Shown in pieces: positions 10,005 through 22,095 of a stretch of 64,000 bases of DNA (the first letter of the stretch is position 1; each line of letters begins with the position of its first letter). The position numbers and the translations under genes were made by a program. The notes beneath the pieces were generated by a model. It was not told where the DNA came from, ran no database searches, and worked only from the letters and a program-made list of their open reading frames with translations. This DNA comes from Gamarada debralockiae (lineage: Eukaryota; Ascomycota; Leotiomycetes; Helotiales; Hyphodiscaceae): positions 1 to 64,000 of the forward strand of contig NXFV01000863.1 in assembly GCA_002803225.1 (NCBI GenBank), written 5' to 3'.

Positions 10005-12845
10005 ATGAGTGGCCTGTGTACACATTGTGATTTTTACATGAGGAGGGGAATTGTACATATATGGTCTTAACTGACTTCCAATGATGGGAGATGGGTTGGG
10101 AGCTGGATGGATGGATTGATGGACTTGTAGACTTGGCATGAGCGCATGATAAGACGAAGCGCGGCGTTTGAGTGTTTGGGACTTTACTTCTGTTACTACG
10201 TACTGCGAGCATAGAATGCATAGAATGCATGGCGTGGTGTTTGAGTTCGTTGATCGAATAGGGTAATAGGTAGTTCTGAGGTACATAATGAATCAGAAAC
10301 AATGAAAATGTTTTTATAATGCCCCCTTTCTTTTTGTCTGATGTCAGGTCAGTGAATGGAGAGGAGGGTGGGTTTGAAGATGTGAGTAGGTTGTCAGACG
10401 TTGAGAGGGAAAGTGGTGGATTAAGATGGTTTGAATCGTTCAAAAGTATTGAACGATTTAGCAAATCAGACCTACATAAAGGCCACGAAGCAGCGGGAGA
10501 ATAAGCCAGAAGGACGAAGTGTCCTAACCCAAGGATCAAGTACTGAGTGAGATATTTCAGAATGCGATTTTGCGAAAGAGTTCACTGCATTTCCTTTGCT
10601 CAACTACACCTCAGATTATGTTCAATTTAGATCCTAATGAGAGAATGAACAAGGTCGCGACAAGGACAAAGTTGTCGATAATAGGGGTATTTGGTAACAA
10701 CAAGGAATTGTCAGGGTATAAGTATATTAATGAGACGAAAATAGCAGCAGCCAAACAGATTCGGATCCTTGGGGCTGCTAGGTTGAGACCGAAGGAACAG
10801 ACTTGTCACTTGCAGCTCCGTTGCTGAAACCGATTTAGCAAGTCAAAGGTATCGTTACCATAGTCAAGCAGCCGAGTTCTTTTGTCTTTGCCGGGGCGAT
10901 GATACGTTAGCAAAGTGGCATCGGATTTTTAAGCAGCTGGTCGACGAGGTAGCCTAATTCTATAATTTCAACAGATCTTGAAGTCTCTGTTGATCGCTGG
11001 TCTTGGAGGAGCTTCCAAGTAGCGGAGCTTCTCCCTGACAGATTCATTTATATTTCCCATGCTCAAATATTGGCTAGTGCTGATTTGGGTTCAGCCTTCC
11101 GCCTACCTTACTCCATGTTGTTGAAGACAGATAATAGAGAGAAAATGCTTTTCCTGAGCTGGATGGCCTTTGCCAGCGGTAATTTGTTCTCGTTGGATGG
11201 CACATTTGTCATTTGCTGCTGAAATTGTCTTTCTATACCCGCGTCATGCGTTCCTGGTGGAGCAAATGACCAGCAATTGCTGGGCCCTTCTCGTGAATTT
11301 CATTTCATTCTTGATGAGCTTGACTAGGATTGCAAATGAAGCAAGTGTTGGATTTATGAGCACACGCGAGCAAATATTTTCAAATGAATTCCTTTATTGA
11401 ACTTCTCAGAAAGAGATGCGGTTGGGAAGACATGGCATAAGACACTATTGTCACCTTGATGATTAGACTTCTGTCTGTGAAGGGCCTCTTCTTGGAGAAC
11501 ATAACCTCTCAAACACTGTGCTACACAGTATTCTAAGGGTTTTTAATTGTGAAGATTATTTCGCTGAATAATTTGCTTGTACGCTAGCTTTTTAGGATGC
11601 AGTTGTATGCTTTTGGCTGGCAAGTGAAACCTGGGACCTTCTTTACTGGACCCAACCTAATTTTGAAAGGCACGCCAAGAGACTGAAGAGTCAACTCAGA
11701 GTTATGGAAATCGCAAACTTTCTGTGCTTCAAAGTATTGTCTCCAGCTGAGAATGGCTCGAGAATCCTCAAAGCTGGTTCCGGGATGGAAAGCCAGTCGA
11801 AACATACCCGCTTGTTAATTGGCAAGTGCCGATCAAGAAAGTCAATTTGGGTGTTACTCTTGCAAGAAGATCCTTGCGTACGAAAATCAAAACCTTTCAA
11901 CTTGTATTTGGAAGCCACTTCTTCCTCAAAGTGACCCTTCAAATTTCTCCAAACGCAGAGTAGCTTCCAGAAATGACCATTATTTCATGGCTTCCAAGAC
12001 AGTCTCCTTCTTTTGCTAGATAGATATCTCACCGACAGAGCAAGTAGCTTCAGATCTCAACCTTATTTGCTTCCAAAGCTCGTTGCTTGAAGCCCATCTA
12101 TAATAGAAGTTAGTTCGAGATTTGCCACCGTGTGACCCAATCCCATGCATAATTTCACACACCTCGCAACTGCTGAAGCCAGAGATGAGACTTTTGCTAA
12201 TGGACAATGATCTTCCCAATTAATCCATAAAAGCTTCTTAGGGATATTAAAAGTGTCTGAAGTATCATCACATGGTCATACCTTTGGGACTGTGACGCCT
12301 TTCGTGACAGCATAAAGGCTGTGGTAGAAGAGAAGGGAAAGATTCAAAGTCAATACCTTGTAAAGAATTTTTCTAGTTCTTCAAGACCTCCTCATTGAAT
12401 TTCAGATCAAGAAGCCGAATTTATAAAACCTCACTTTCTCCCCCCTAAAACAATTCACTCTTCTTCCGCAAGGTCTCTTCCTCCCGCTGACAACTTTCTT
12501 CAGCGAAGTCAAAACTGCCGAGCTTCATAACCTTCTTTCCAGTTAATCACTACCTTTTTTGATTCATCCATTATAAATCTTCTCTATCGAGAGGGTAAAG
12601 AACAGACGATACCAGTGATACTCGTCTGAAAGCTGTTACGATTCCAACTCGGACCTCGTTACTTTGAATACTAGGTGGATAACTTTAAGTTACTTTCTAC
12701 GTCAGTTAATTTACTTCTATCCTCCTTCTACCGACTCGATTGAAGATATCTCTTCACCTTCCTCGACTATTCGATCATCCTCTTCCTCAAAATTTCAGAA
12801 GACAACTTCGTTTCTTTCCCAACCACGTACGAAGGTCTCGTCACA
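10005..12845. other. Long intergenic stretch with unassigned minus-strand fragments
   Basis: No gene is recognised. On the minus strand between about 12220 and 11584 several overlapping open frames in different registers (for example 12219..12016, 11942..11691, 11805..11584) could be pieces of a multi-intron or decayed gene, but no domain is visible. The last 400 bases are the pyrimidine-rich leader of the next gene. Confidence 0.35.
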
Positions 12846-14899
12846 ATGGCGCCTCTAAACCCATCTTCGAAGCCTTACAGAGACTCCGCAACTCGCTCCA
12901 CTCTCCAAGGTGATTCTGCTGCTGATGACCTTTGGCCCGAAGGACCGGTCCTCTTTCACCATAATTCCAAGACCCACATGTCATCTCTGCGCCCTCTCAA
13001 CCCCGTCTTCCCTGAGCAACTACCATCACCCCAAGGCCTCCCCATTCGACCTCCTCCTCAATCTCCGACGTTCGCCGAGCTCGACGCAGTTTACGACAAA
13101 TCTCCTCACCCTATCCTGGGAAGCCAAGGCATGGACTGCGGTGGCTACAACGAGAAGGAGGGCGAGTCAAGAAACAAAGACGCGCTCAAGACTCTCGAAC
13201 AGCATATCAAGGCTCGCACTCCTTATATTCAATTTGCCTCTGCTCGTCTCCAAGCTGCTTGTGGTGTTCGCAATGACAGCCCTTTTGATCTGCCTGAGCT
13301 TCCGAAGCGCAACTTGAGTCCCAGCATGCAAACACTCTACAATATGCCAAAGGACGGTTTCACTAGCTCTGCAAAGCAAGCTGTTGATAAGGGAGGCATG
13401 AAATCCAAATCTGCTTCTCGAGGTGGTGGAAGAAAAGACAGTGGTATGGGATTTGTCCCCAAGAGTCCTATGGGTATGCAAGCCGTCGACAAGGAAACCG
13501 GGAAGGGTCTTCGAAAGTTCTTGCTTCAGAAGGGAAAGGAATGCGGAATGAGAAAGCAAGAGTGCAAGAGTATCACCTTCCATGATTTCACGCCCGATAT
13601 GCGAACCGGAAATCATCAAAACGTGATGTTAGGGCATTATGGGGTTGAGAAGGGAGAGCGAGTGGATGTTTATGAGGTTGATTTGTAAGTTCTCCCTGTT
13701 TTGGGGCCTCGTTTATCTCCCTCGTTATGTTTCCTCCCTTTTTGAAATTTCTTCTTTTCTGAGGTCTCCAGCTTTAAGTTCTCCTACTCTCAGTTTTCTC
13801 CCTTCTTCCCAGAAGGCGTAGCTGACAGTACGCTAGGCCAACAACTCAAGAGAGCCCAGACACAGGAGAAGAGTTCCTAGCTACGGAGACCTGGATCTGG
13901 GTCTTGATCTCTTGTCCAATGGTAGGCTTCGATCCGACTGACACCTCGACCTATGTCCCCGACAAATCTCCCAGCCTTGCCTCCCCCGCAAGCGACGTAT
14001 TCTATACACCCTACTCGAAGGTTAGCTCGTCAGATCTTCCCACCGTTCACGTAACACCCCCAAATTTCCCCCACCCGACCCCGCTCTCCTGGATGGTCTT
14101 CGCCGCCCCTAAGGCACATCTCACCACCTACCCCGAAGCCGTCGAAAACCTCTCCGAACCAACCCCAAACTACCCTTTTGCGACCCAATCAATGACAATC
14201 AACAAGCGCATCGACTACGACTTCTCATTCTCCGGCATCCCGCTCTTCGAGTTCTCGTCCGCAGACATGTTCACACCAGCTAGCAAGCGAACTGAGTTCC
14301 TGAGCATCGAGCAGATAGGCGGATGGTGCGAGAATGATCCGTTCTCGGAATATTCCGAGGAGGAATATAAGCGCATGTATAGTCTTTGGGAGGATGGTGA
14401 ATGGGGTACCGATGGTTCGCCAGGAAGTGCTGGGGGAGGCCTTGATGACGAGAGAAAGCCCAAGGCACCAATGCCGGCTCCGAATCGGGGCGTTTGGTGG
14501 AAGGTCTTTTATGATCGCATGTATGAGGATGTTGCGCGGTGGGACAAGGTTAGGAAGGCAATGGGTCGGGGTAAGTGCCGTGTTGTGATTCGTTGGATTG
14601 AGGCATTGGCTGAAGAGGATACGGAGACGGGAAAACGTGGTAGTGCTGGTGGTGGAAAGCTGGGCTTGGGTGTAGGAGGCAAGAAGGGCGCGCAGGGAAA
14701 GCGATTGACGAGAAGTGAGACGAGACGTCGTTCGGGTCTGAGTGATCCGCCCGTAGGCTTAGCGATCGGTGGTGTAGTTGGTCTTGGAGCTTTGGGTGAG
14801 AGCACGAAGACGAGAGCGGCTGGCAATCGGCAGTTGAGTCGCGCTGCTGGAGGTGTCGGTGAGAAGGAGAAGGAGAAGGCGAAGGTTCGGAAGCGATAA
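12846..14899 (+). CDS. Fungal protein of unknown function, 633 aa
   Basis: Exons are 12846..13684 and 13837..14899. The 152-nt intron (GTAAGT ... CTGAC ... CTAG) keeps the frame and joins VYEVDL to PTTQESPDTGEE. The N-terminal half is proline-rich and disordered in look (RPPPQSPTFAELD, residues ~70-80), followed by a Lys/Gly-rich region. The middle (about residue 305-540) looks folded: ETWIWVLISCPMVGFDPTD, SWMVFAAPKAHL, INKRIDYDFSFSGIPLFEF, WWKVFYDRMYEDVARWDKV. The C-terminus is basic and ends in a Lys/Glu run, possibly nuclear. I do not recognise the family. The start is the first ATG after a long untranslated leader. Confidence 0.75.
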
Positions 14900-15982
14900 G
14901 TGGAGAAGTTGATCAGGTGAGATGGATAGATTGATACGCTGGATAGTGCTGTACGAGTATGAGACACGACATACATACGAAATCCGGCGATACATCAAAG
15001 AGCATATGGACTTCGCGGCTTCTTCATTGAGGTTGTTGCGGTTCAGAAGCCCATAGGATAGCCGGAAGACACTTCAGATGAGGTGGCCAGCTTCTCCGTC
15101 AAGGAATTGCTTATCTTGCAAAATTGGGATAGACGGACATAGAAACTTGCAACAAAAATATCTTCGAAACTGTGTCTTGTTCCCTCTGCAGAGAATGACA
15201 AGTTTGAAGCTGTCGAGTAAGTGCATTGATATCGCATGAACCTGTGACAACGAAAAGTACATCGCTGAAAGTATATAGTTCCCCTCCTCTCCTAAGTTTT
15301 TATTCTTTACTCAGAGACTGCGAAGATCACAAATGCCATGTGTCTCGGAGGTGTGCATAGCTCAAAATTGAATCGCAATCTCACACAGCTCGGTGCGCGT
15401 GCGCGGGTAGATGTTTGCTGTTGGAAGATTACGAGAGAGTAGGTCTCTCTGTGCCCTCCTGTCTGGGTTGTCACGAACGCTAAAAGCTAATGACAAACTT
15501 GTCCACAATGAAAATACACACAACAGTGGCCACGATCGTCAACGACAGAATTCGAGGGGGTTGTGCATGGGGCACTGACTATTAGCAGCCTCGCCCAGCC
15601 CCCGGAATTCTACAACCGGCAGTCGGGCCTTGATTTGCCGATTTCAAGCTGCCGATACTGTAAACAGACACGGAATTCTCGCCTAATTCTCTTCCACAAC
15701 AATAATGAGGCACACGTAGAGTAACTTGTCAGAGTATCATTCGCTGAGCCTTATCGTGCGGGTTCGATGCAGCCGCCGCTACCCCGCTCGAGGCTGACGT
15801 TAGCGTATACGAAAGGTGTACTCGTACATCCGCTCAATATTCAAAGCGAGGCCAAGTGTTTATAGGCTTCCCGTTTCCACTTTCCTTTCATGCATGTTTT
15901 CTTTCTTTTTCATTAACCCACTTGTTTTTCGAAATATATCAATTGCCCTCTCATTTCCCCAGGAAAGCAGCTCGAGTGAAGC
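14900..15982. other. Intergenic; nothing recognised
   Basis: Short antisense open frames at 15043-15262 have no recognisable content. The last ~120 bases are T/C-rich and form the nitrilase leader. Confidence 0.4.
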
Positions 15983-17040
15983 ATGTCTGCCAACGGAACC
16001 ACCCCCACCGTCCGTGTAGCCGTCACACAAGCTGAGCCAGTCTGGCTCGACCTCGACGAGACAGTCGCAAAAACCTGCAAATTGATCAAAGAAGCAGCTG
16101 AAAATGGAGCGAAGCTAGTGACATTCCCAGAATGCTGGATTCCTGGGTACCCCGCATGGGTCTGGTAAGCTCCCAAAGCTCCCAGCCTTGCAAACCGGAC
16201 CTTCTGCTTACTCTCTTCAGGTCTCGACCGGTGGATTTCGACCTAGGCACTGCATACACGAAGAACGGTCTCGCAGTCGATTCTCCCCAAATGCGCACCA
16301 TTTGTGCCGCGGCCGCTGAGCACAATATTGCTGTCTGCATAGGCTTCTCCGAGAACGACAAGAACTCCCTCTACATCGCACAAGCTATCATCTCTGCGAC
16401 CGGCGAGCTGAAAATGACGAGGCGAAAGCTGAAGCCTACGCACATGGAACGCACAGTGTTTGGAGACGCGACAGGGAATAGCTTGAAGAACGTCGTAGAT
16501 GTTGCAGGCGTGGGCAGAGTAGGAAGTCTGGCGTGCTGGGAACATACGCAGCCGTTGTTGAAATATCACACGGCGTTGCTGAGGGAGGATGTCCATGTGG
16601 CGGCCTGGCCTCCTGTCTTTGCACATCAGCCGGGGCCGGGACTCTGGAGTATGTCGCGAGAAGGCTGTCGCAATCTCTCCCAGACCTTCGCCATAGAATC
16701 GCAAACCTTCGTTCTCCATACGACATCCGTACTCAGCAACGCCGGAATTGAGCGCATGGGCACAGCGGGGGGGTTCATGGGAGTTCCCGGTGGAGGCAGC
16801 TCTGCTGTGTTCGGCCCAGATGGAAGGAAGTTGTCGGAGGACATTCCTGAGACCGAAGAGGGGATCATATATGCGGACTTGGATTTCGACGAGATTCTGA
16901 GGGCGAAGGGCTTCATTGACATTTGTGGTCATTATAGTAGGCCGGATTTGTTGTGGTTGGGCGTCGATGATGAGGAGAAGTTGCATAGGAGAACTCACCA
17001 GGACATGGTAGAAAGCTTCGCAAAAGCAGATCTTCATTGA
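15983..17040 (+). CDS. Nitrilase / cyanide hydratase family enzyme
   Basis: Exons 15983..16164 and 16221..17040 encode 333 aa, a typical length for fungal nitrilases. The catalytic triad is complete: Glu50 in FPECWIPG, Lys132 in [11 protein letters not shown] and Cys166 in SLACWEH. The 56-nt intron restores YPAWVW-SRPVDFD. The family hydrolyses nitriles to carboxylic acid and ammonia, or HCN to formamide for cyanide hydratases, and forms spiral oligomers in the cytosol. The motif after the Cys ([11 protein letters not shown]) fits aliphatic or aromatic fungal nitrilases; I cannot exclude cyanide hydratase. It is convergent with PSF3, 118 bp away. Confidence 0.94.
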
Positions 17041-17158
17041 CAGTTCTTCGTACACCAGGTATAATGCAAATCTATATCCTATGAACGCCAAAGCCCAACC
17101 AATATGCTTCCCAATGCGTCCTCACGTATTCCATATATTTCCATCTTCTCGTTACACC

Positions 17159-17785
17159 TCAATTCTTCTTCATCTCCCCCATCCAAACCCTCATCGCCTT
17201 CCCACTATCATGTGCAGCCCTAAACAATCCCCGCTCACTCTCATCCAACCCTCGCAAAAACTCCACCGCATCCCCCGTTCCCACCCCTCCCCCACTTGCC
17301 TTCCCACCACCACCACTTGTAGTAGCATGATCACTAATCTCCGCCGCTCTCGTCCGCCACGTCTCCATCAACACATCACACACCTCTTCCTCCTCAAACA
17401 GCTCCAACAGTCTCATTCCTAACGCATAAAAATACTGAGCCTGCGCTCGCAGATCGACAGATTTGGGATCGGCTTTTAGTGCGTTCATCACGCCGGGAGA
17501 TAGAGAGGGAGGTAGGTCGAGCGTTACAAGGGATTTTGTCGAGGAGGGGGAGGATACGGCGAGCATTTCGCTGAGCCAGAGGGGGAGATCGACGCGTGTG
17601 CCGGATTTGAGGGTGTGGCCTGCGTTGTTGTCGAGATAGCCTAGGGCGGGGACGTCGAGCTCGAATGTGCAGGGTACTTTCTGGACAGTGTTAGAGTGTG
17701 GTGGTGGGGTTGTTTTGAGGTGAGTTTCGGAGAGGAGCCATACTTGAGCATCAGTGAGGATGGCGTCGATATCGTAGTAGGACAT
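17159..17785 (-). CDS. PSF3: GINS complex subunit Psf3
   Basis: Exons 17785..17744 and 17680..17159 encode 187 aa. The N-terminus MSYYDIDAILTDAQ, joined by the intron to KVPCTFELDVPALGYLD, is the hallmark Psf3 B-domain start. The helical A-domain follows (LPLWLSEML, ALKADPKSVDLRAQAQYFY). A Gly/Ser-rich loop at residues ~150-162 is a local expansion. Psf3 is one of four GINS subunits in the CMG helicase that starts and drives DNA replication. The 63-nt intron is a multiple of three without a stop codon, so retention would add 21 residues. It is divergent from SOD2. Confidence 0.95.
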   Translation of the reverse strand: MSYYDIDAILTDAQVWLLSETHLKTTPPPHSNTVQKVPCTFELDVPALGYLDNNAGHTLKSGTRVDLPLWLSEMLAVSSPSSTKSLVTLDLPPSLSPGVMNALKADPKSVDLRAQAQYFYALGMRLLELFEEEEVCDVLMETWRTRAAEISDHATTSGGGGKASGGGVGTGDAVEFLRGLDESERGLFRAAHDSGKAMRVWMGEMKKN

Positions 17786-18073
17786 CTTGAATTCCGTCTC
17801 TAAACGAGGCAGGGATCACCTCACCGTCGTTGCAACCTTCAATTCCAAAAGAATTTGAGGTTGTTTTGCAAAGTACGCGCCGAAGACGCGAAGTGATGTG
17901 ATCCGCTGATCCCTGCCCCTTTCAGTTCGCCAAACGGTTGTGACGTTTTACGGAAGCTTTCCGAGCTCCACATTATTGATCAACCTTTCCTCCACTTTCC
18001 AACTTCCGTCATCCAAATCTCCTCAATTGAACAACACAATTGAAGCTGTATCAAAGGTCCAACATCGACAATC
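17786..18073. promoter_or_regulatory. Shared promoter of PSF3 and SOD2
   Basis: The gap between the two divergent start codons is 288 bp, so both promoters must lie here. No TATA box is obvious; the SOD2 side is pyrimidine-rich. CGCCGAAGACGCGAAG at 17878 is GC-rich and could hold an MCB-like (ACGCG) element, as expected for a replication gene, but this is only a short match. Confidence 0.45.
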
Positions 18074-18920
18074 ATGTCCGCAACACTTCTCCGTACATCG
18101 ACCGCAGCTCGCTCTGCTCTCAGAGCTGGAGCTTCCAAGAGAGCGGCTTCTATGGCAAGCACGAGCTTTGTAAGAGGCAAAGCTACGCTTCCTGATCTTC
18201 CTTGTTCGTCCACCCCTCATCTACGCTCCTCGATTAGCTTTTGGGTACTGATTTGGCTAATTGGAATACTAAATAGATGACTACGGCGCGCTCGAGCCCT
18301 CCATCTCAGGCAAGATCATGGAACTGCACCACAAGAACCACCACCAAACATACGTCAACAGCTACAACGCAGCATCCGAACAATTGGCTACTGCAGAGCA
18401 GAAGCAAGATATTCAGGCCCAGATTGCGTTGCTACCTTTGATTAACTTCCATGGTGGTGGACATATCAATCATACCTTGTTTTGGGAGAATTTGGCGCCG
18501 AGCAAGAATGGTGGTGGTGGAGAACCTTCTGGCAAGGTGAAGGTATGTCGTATCTAGAATTGGGAGAATTAAGCGGACAGAGAGTATCGTCCCAGAATGG
18601 CTTGCTGATTTTTTGACCTCCAGACCGCAATCGAAGCCTCCTACGGCGATTTCTCTTCCTTTAAGACCAAGTTTAACGCCGCCCTGGCCGGGATCCAAGG
18701 CAGTGGATGGGCATGGCTTGTTAAGGACAACGAGACTGGACAGGTCCAGATCAGAACCTATGCCAATCAGGACCCAGTTGTGGGCAAGTACACACCGTTG
18801 TTGGGTATTGATGCTTGGGAGCACGCATACTATCTCCAATACCAGAACAGAAAGGCGGAGTACTTTAGTGCGGTTTGGGATGTTATTAACTGGAAGGCTG
18901 TTGAGCAAAGACTCAAGTAA
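18074..18920 (+). CDS. SOD2: Mitochondrial manganese superoxide dismutase
   Basis: Three exons: 18074..18203, 18277..18542, 18624..18920; 230 aa. The Arg/Ser/Ala-rich N-terminus ([19 protein letters not shown]) is a mitochondrial presequence. The mature part begins around [16 protein letters not shown], rebuilt across intron 1. Metal ligands are present: His in MELHHKNHH, His in HINHTLFW, and Asp and His in [27 protein letters not shown] and the Gly/Gln pattern near [10 protein letters not shown] point to Mn rather than Fe. It dismutates superoxide in the mitochondrial matrix. The first intron has the slightly unusual donor GTTCGT. Confidence 0.95.
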
Positions 18921-19393
18921 GGGATGAATACAGATGTTGGTGGACGTTGGGGTGAGGAATGGTAGTGTACGAAATCGAAGAGTTACCAATTGTCACAACC
19001 CAATGAAGGAGTGTTTTGAAAGTGTAATGTGGTGATATTATGCTGATGACAACAAGCCAGCATATGCCAGACTCAAAAGTACAACAAGAGCTGACCAGGC
19101 CCCCATTTCCATATGCTCCGTCCTCTAGTAACACAATCCAGCAAAATCCATAACGCCTCGTCCTTCTAGAACAATAATGCTTCTTCCTAACGCCAAAAAT
19201 AACGACTTGACTCCAGTGGCGATGCCCGCCAACGCCGATAAATAAACAAGTCGGTATACACTCAGATCGTCATCTCATGCTCATTGCACTAGGTGCAATA
19301 TTGGTATCTCGTTCGTAAATAAAACAGTCGTGATCCAGAGCCTGCTAGAAAATCTGGCCATTCCAGCTGGCTCCGGTTCGTCCCTTCTCATTC
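18921..19393. other. Intergenic, convergent 3' ends
   Basis: The stretch holds the 3' UTRs of SOD2 and of the small minus-strand gene. Nothing else is seen. Confidence 0.45.
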
Positions 19394-19752
19394 CTATTTC
19401 CGACTCTGCCGACTTCTTCCCCTTGAGGTCTTCTACAAAACAATCAGCCACTGCTCCTAAAACCACTACCAGTTGTACTCACATGAGACTTCTCTTTTCC
19501 ATGCGAAGAGTTACTTGAGTACGATTCACGTGACTCATACACGTGACGCTCAGCCATCCACCGATTTTCCTCATACAGCATATTTAGAGGTTTCCCATCG
19601 AAAGTAAGATCCGAATCATCGATGCTGTATGGCAATTTCCAGCTCTCGGCATTCAGGTCGATTTCCGCTTCGGCGGGTTGGCGAGTGACAACGTTGGTGA
19701 TGAGGATGTAATCCTTGTGTTGAGTGCTGCTTGATTTGGAAGGCATGGTCAC
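19394..19752 (-). CDS. Small hydrophilic protein of unknown function
   Basis: I propose exons 19752..19483 and 19432..19394. The 50-nt intron (GTGAGT ... TTTTGTAG) gives a 102-aa product ending KTSRGRSRQSRK. Without splicing the frame stops at 19444 and also gives 102 aa. The protein is charged, with no membrane segment or known motif. It has a central block (EIDLNAESWKLPYSIDDSDL) and a Ser/Arg-rich tail. A second Met at residue 3 (MPSKSS) may be the real start. Coding is supported by composition and the plausible intron only. Confidence 0.5.
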
Positions 19753-20876
19753 AAGGCTGTAGAGGTCACAAGCGTTGATATTCGAGGATTGATGGGTGAA
19801 GGTGATGATATTTATTTGTTGTTAGAGAAGAGTAAATGATAAAAGGTCTAAAGAGTTTTTGTGGGGGAAAATCTCTTCAGATATATCTTGAGACGAAACG
19901 CGGGACGACTCGTTGAATGGTTGACTGACTCAAAACTACTCCGAAAAACTCGCGAGGCGCGGTTTTCGCGGCGCCCCAACATTTATACCACGAAGTCAAA
20001 CACCGACAACTATTTTGGTCGCACAACATCCCACGTCAGGATGACTAGAGCAGATGATGGATGCGTGGTCATGCAGCGACGGTAAGGTAGTTGGTAAGGA
20101 TGTAAGGATATGGGTGACCTGATATCCTGATGTGGAAGTCAATAAAGATCACATTCATTTTATTGAGATGGGCTGAAAACCGAGGTGTCAGCCCGTTCTG
20201 GCCTTGGGGAAAGCAGGCGAGGCGAGGAGCGAAATCTGTCCGAGGCAGTCCGGAACGGGAAGTTTGTGCGACAATGAGCCGATCGTTCTCCCAGCCATCG
20301 GATTGTTTCTGCAGCATTTGCGCAACACAACTTGCCACAACTTACGAGGTCGTTCAGGCTTTCAGCCCAGCCCATGAAACATCGGACATGGGATGGCAAC
20401 CCAAGGCAAGCCACGACCAAATCCCTCCGCGATTCCGATCCTCAGTTCTGGAACTTCACTCCTGATTTGTTGGTTCGTCGTCCAGTTTGGCGGAATATCG
20501 ATCTGAGTCGCGATGATCTGATGATCTGGAGATCAACGCCGAGAAGCTCCGATGCATGACTCAGAAAGTTACTCGTGCAAAACCACACCGACTTCTGCAA
20601 TGTCAGCAGCGATTCGATTACTTACGACCCTTCGCCGACGACCCTGAGTCGATGATGGCTTGGATTACTCCCAGCTTACTCCGGACCAGGCGTTGTGCTT
20701 CCTGAATGGGAGCTTGCTGAAATATATTAATTGGGTACTGTGGGCGCACAGCCTCGTTATATTTTGGGAGACGTAACATTTTTCATTTTGCGGGGTGCAG
20801 CGGGGTAGTCTCACGGCTCAGGTTCTCAGAGGAAATATTTCTCGTTTTAGACTGCTATGGGAGGTGAGACACTGTC
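19753..20876. other. Intergenic; nothing recognised
   Basis: Open frames overlap on both strands around 20070-20560 with no domain on either. The region precedes the repeat-rich, degraded part of the window. Confidence 0.4.
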
Positions 20877-20990
20877 TTGGGAAGGTCGAAGGAGGAATTG
20901 TCACGTGACATTTATTTCCAAGGCGCCCTATACCCCATCACGCGATTTACGGTCACGTGGCAAGACGACTCCGGTGTTGGCCTTGAATAT

Positions 20991-21260
20991 GTCGATCCAA
21001 AGCCCTCTTTTGACGAAAACGTTTCTCTTTTCCTTGGCACTCTGGATAAGGACAGGAAAGGGATTGTAGGTGGTCGTGGATTTCGCGAATATGCCGATCT
21101 AAAGCCCTCTTTTGACGAAAACGTTGCTTTTTGCCTTGGCACTCCGGACGAGGACAAGAAAGGGATTGTGGGTAGTCGTGGATTTCGCGAATATATCGAT
21201 CTAGATATTTTTGGTGAGTAAAATGCTTTCCTTGGCATCTTGAATAAGGACACGAGTAGC
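20991..21260 (+). repeat. 102-bp tandem repeat, two full copies plus a decayed third
   Basis: Copies lie at 20991-21092 and 21093-21194 and differ at roughly a dozen positions. A third, degraded copy runs from 21195 (matching again around 21226-21258, TTCCTTGGCATCTTGAATAAGGACACGA). The unit is in frame, so the open frame 20877..21221 encodes a repeated 34-aa block: KPSFDENV, then GT and an Asp/Lys-rich run, then KGIVGGRGFREYADL. A GTGAGT donor follows the second copy at 21213. Whether the frame is a true exon is unknown. Confidence 0.8.
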
Positions 21261-21521
21261 CTAGAATACGTTCAAAAGTTGCTGCTGGAACTCATGGATC
21301 CTCTATTAACTTTTAAGAATAGTTTGACTAAAGTAATCCCGTAACTGAAAAAGTATACGGATTTGTGATATGACGTTGGTATAAAGGCAGATGTGGTTTT
21401 CAGGGGTCCCATAATGAATTCTCGATAGCTGTGACGGGTTGCACCCGATGTTATGCTTGGCGCTAAAGCGCCTGTGCTGTCACGTGAACAGGCGCATGGT
21501 TTGTGCCACTGCCACTAGCGG
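21261..21521. other. Spacer before transposase remnant
   Basis: No gene is seen. CACGTGAACAGGCGC at 21481 and a nearby GCGCC motif are local only. Confidence 0.35.
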
Positions 21522-21788
21522 CCGCGGCACCCAATGATTGCTCGTAACTGTCTTGTTTGGATTCTTATCTTTGTCGAATTGTATAATCATATAGGCAATC
21601 CATTGCTTGCGGTAATAGAGCTTAAAGTTGGCAATAATACCTTGGTCAACAGGCTGCCAAGCTGATGTTGTATTGGGAGGGAGCCATCGAATTTTGAGGT
21701 TTGATGAAGCATCCTTCCCACCAACAAGAGCAACTCCTAGTTCATGGCCAGAGAAGTTGTCTAAGACGACGACTCTCTCTTTCCGACG
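21522..21788 (-). mobile_element. pogo/Tigger-type DDE transposase fragment
   Basis: One open minus-strand frame of about 89 codons contains RVVVLDNFSGHELG (the second catalytic Asp), KIRWLPPNTTSAWQPVDQG and IIANFKLYYRKQWIAYM. This is the core of the CENP-B/Tigger/Fot-type DDE_1 transposase. No N-terminal HTH or full-length frame is present, and upstream on the same strand (22046..21852) there is only an unassigned acidic open frame. It is a dead remnant of a Tc1/mariner-superfamily DNA transposon. Confidence 0.85.
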
Positions 21789-22095
21789 TCTTCTTCACAG
21801 ACAATACGTATATAACACATAGCACACAGGGCTGCAAGTACGAGTTCTTCTTTACAGGGAATAACTAGTTGGAAGGTGGTCAAACAGAGCTTTTGCTTCT
21901 ACGTCTATAACTGAAGCTGAACTGCTAGCGGCCTCGACGCTCTGCGCCTGGTTGCTTTTGTTGGTACCAAGGAATCCTTCGACAATATCAAGCTCGACTG
22001 GGAGAGCCCCATCACTGTCTTCATCCTTCACCATCAAGCTCATCAATATATTATCGCGGTAGTCCCTCGGCAGATCTACTCACTCCAAACAGAGT

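Noticed and set aside
15721..15790. GGTTCGATGCAG resembling a tRNA B-box
   Set aside because: No T-stem pairing and no D-arm or acceptor stem nearby.
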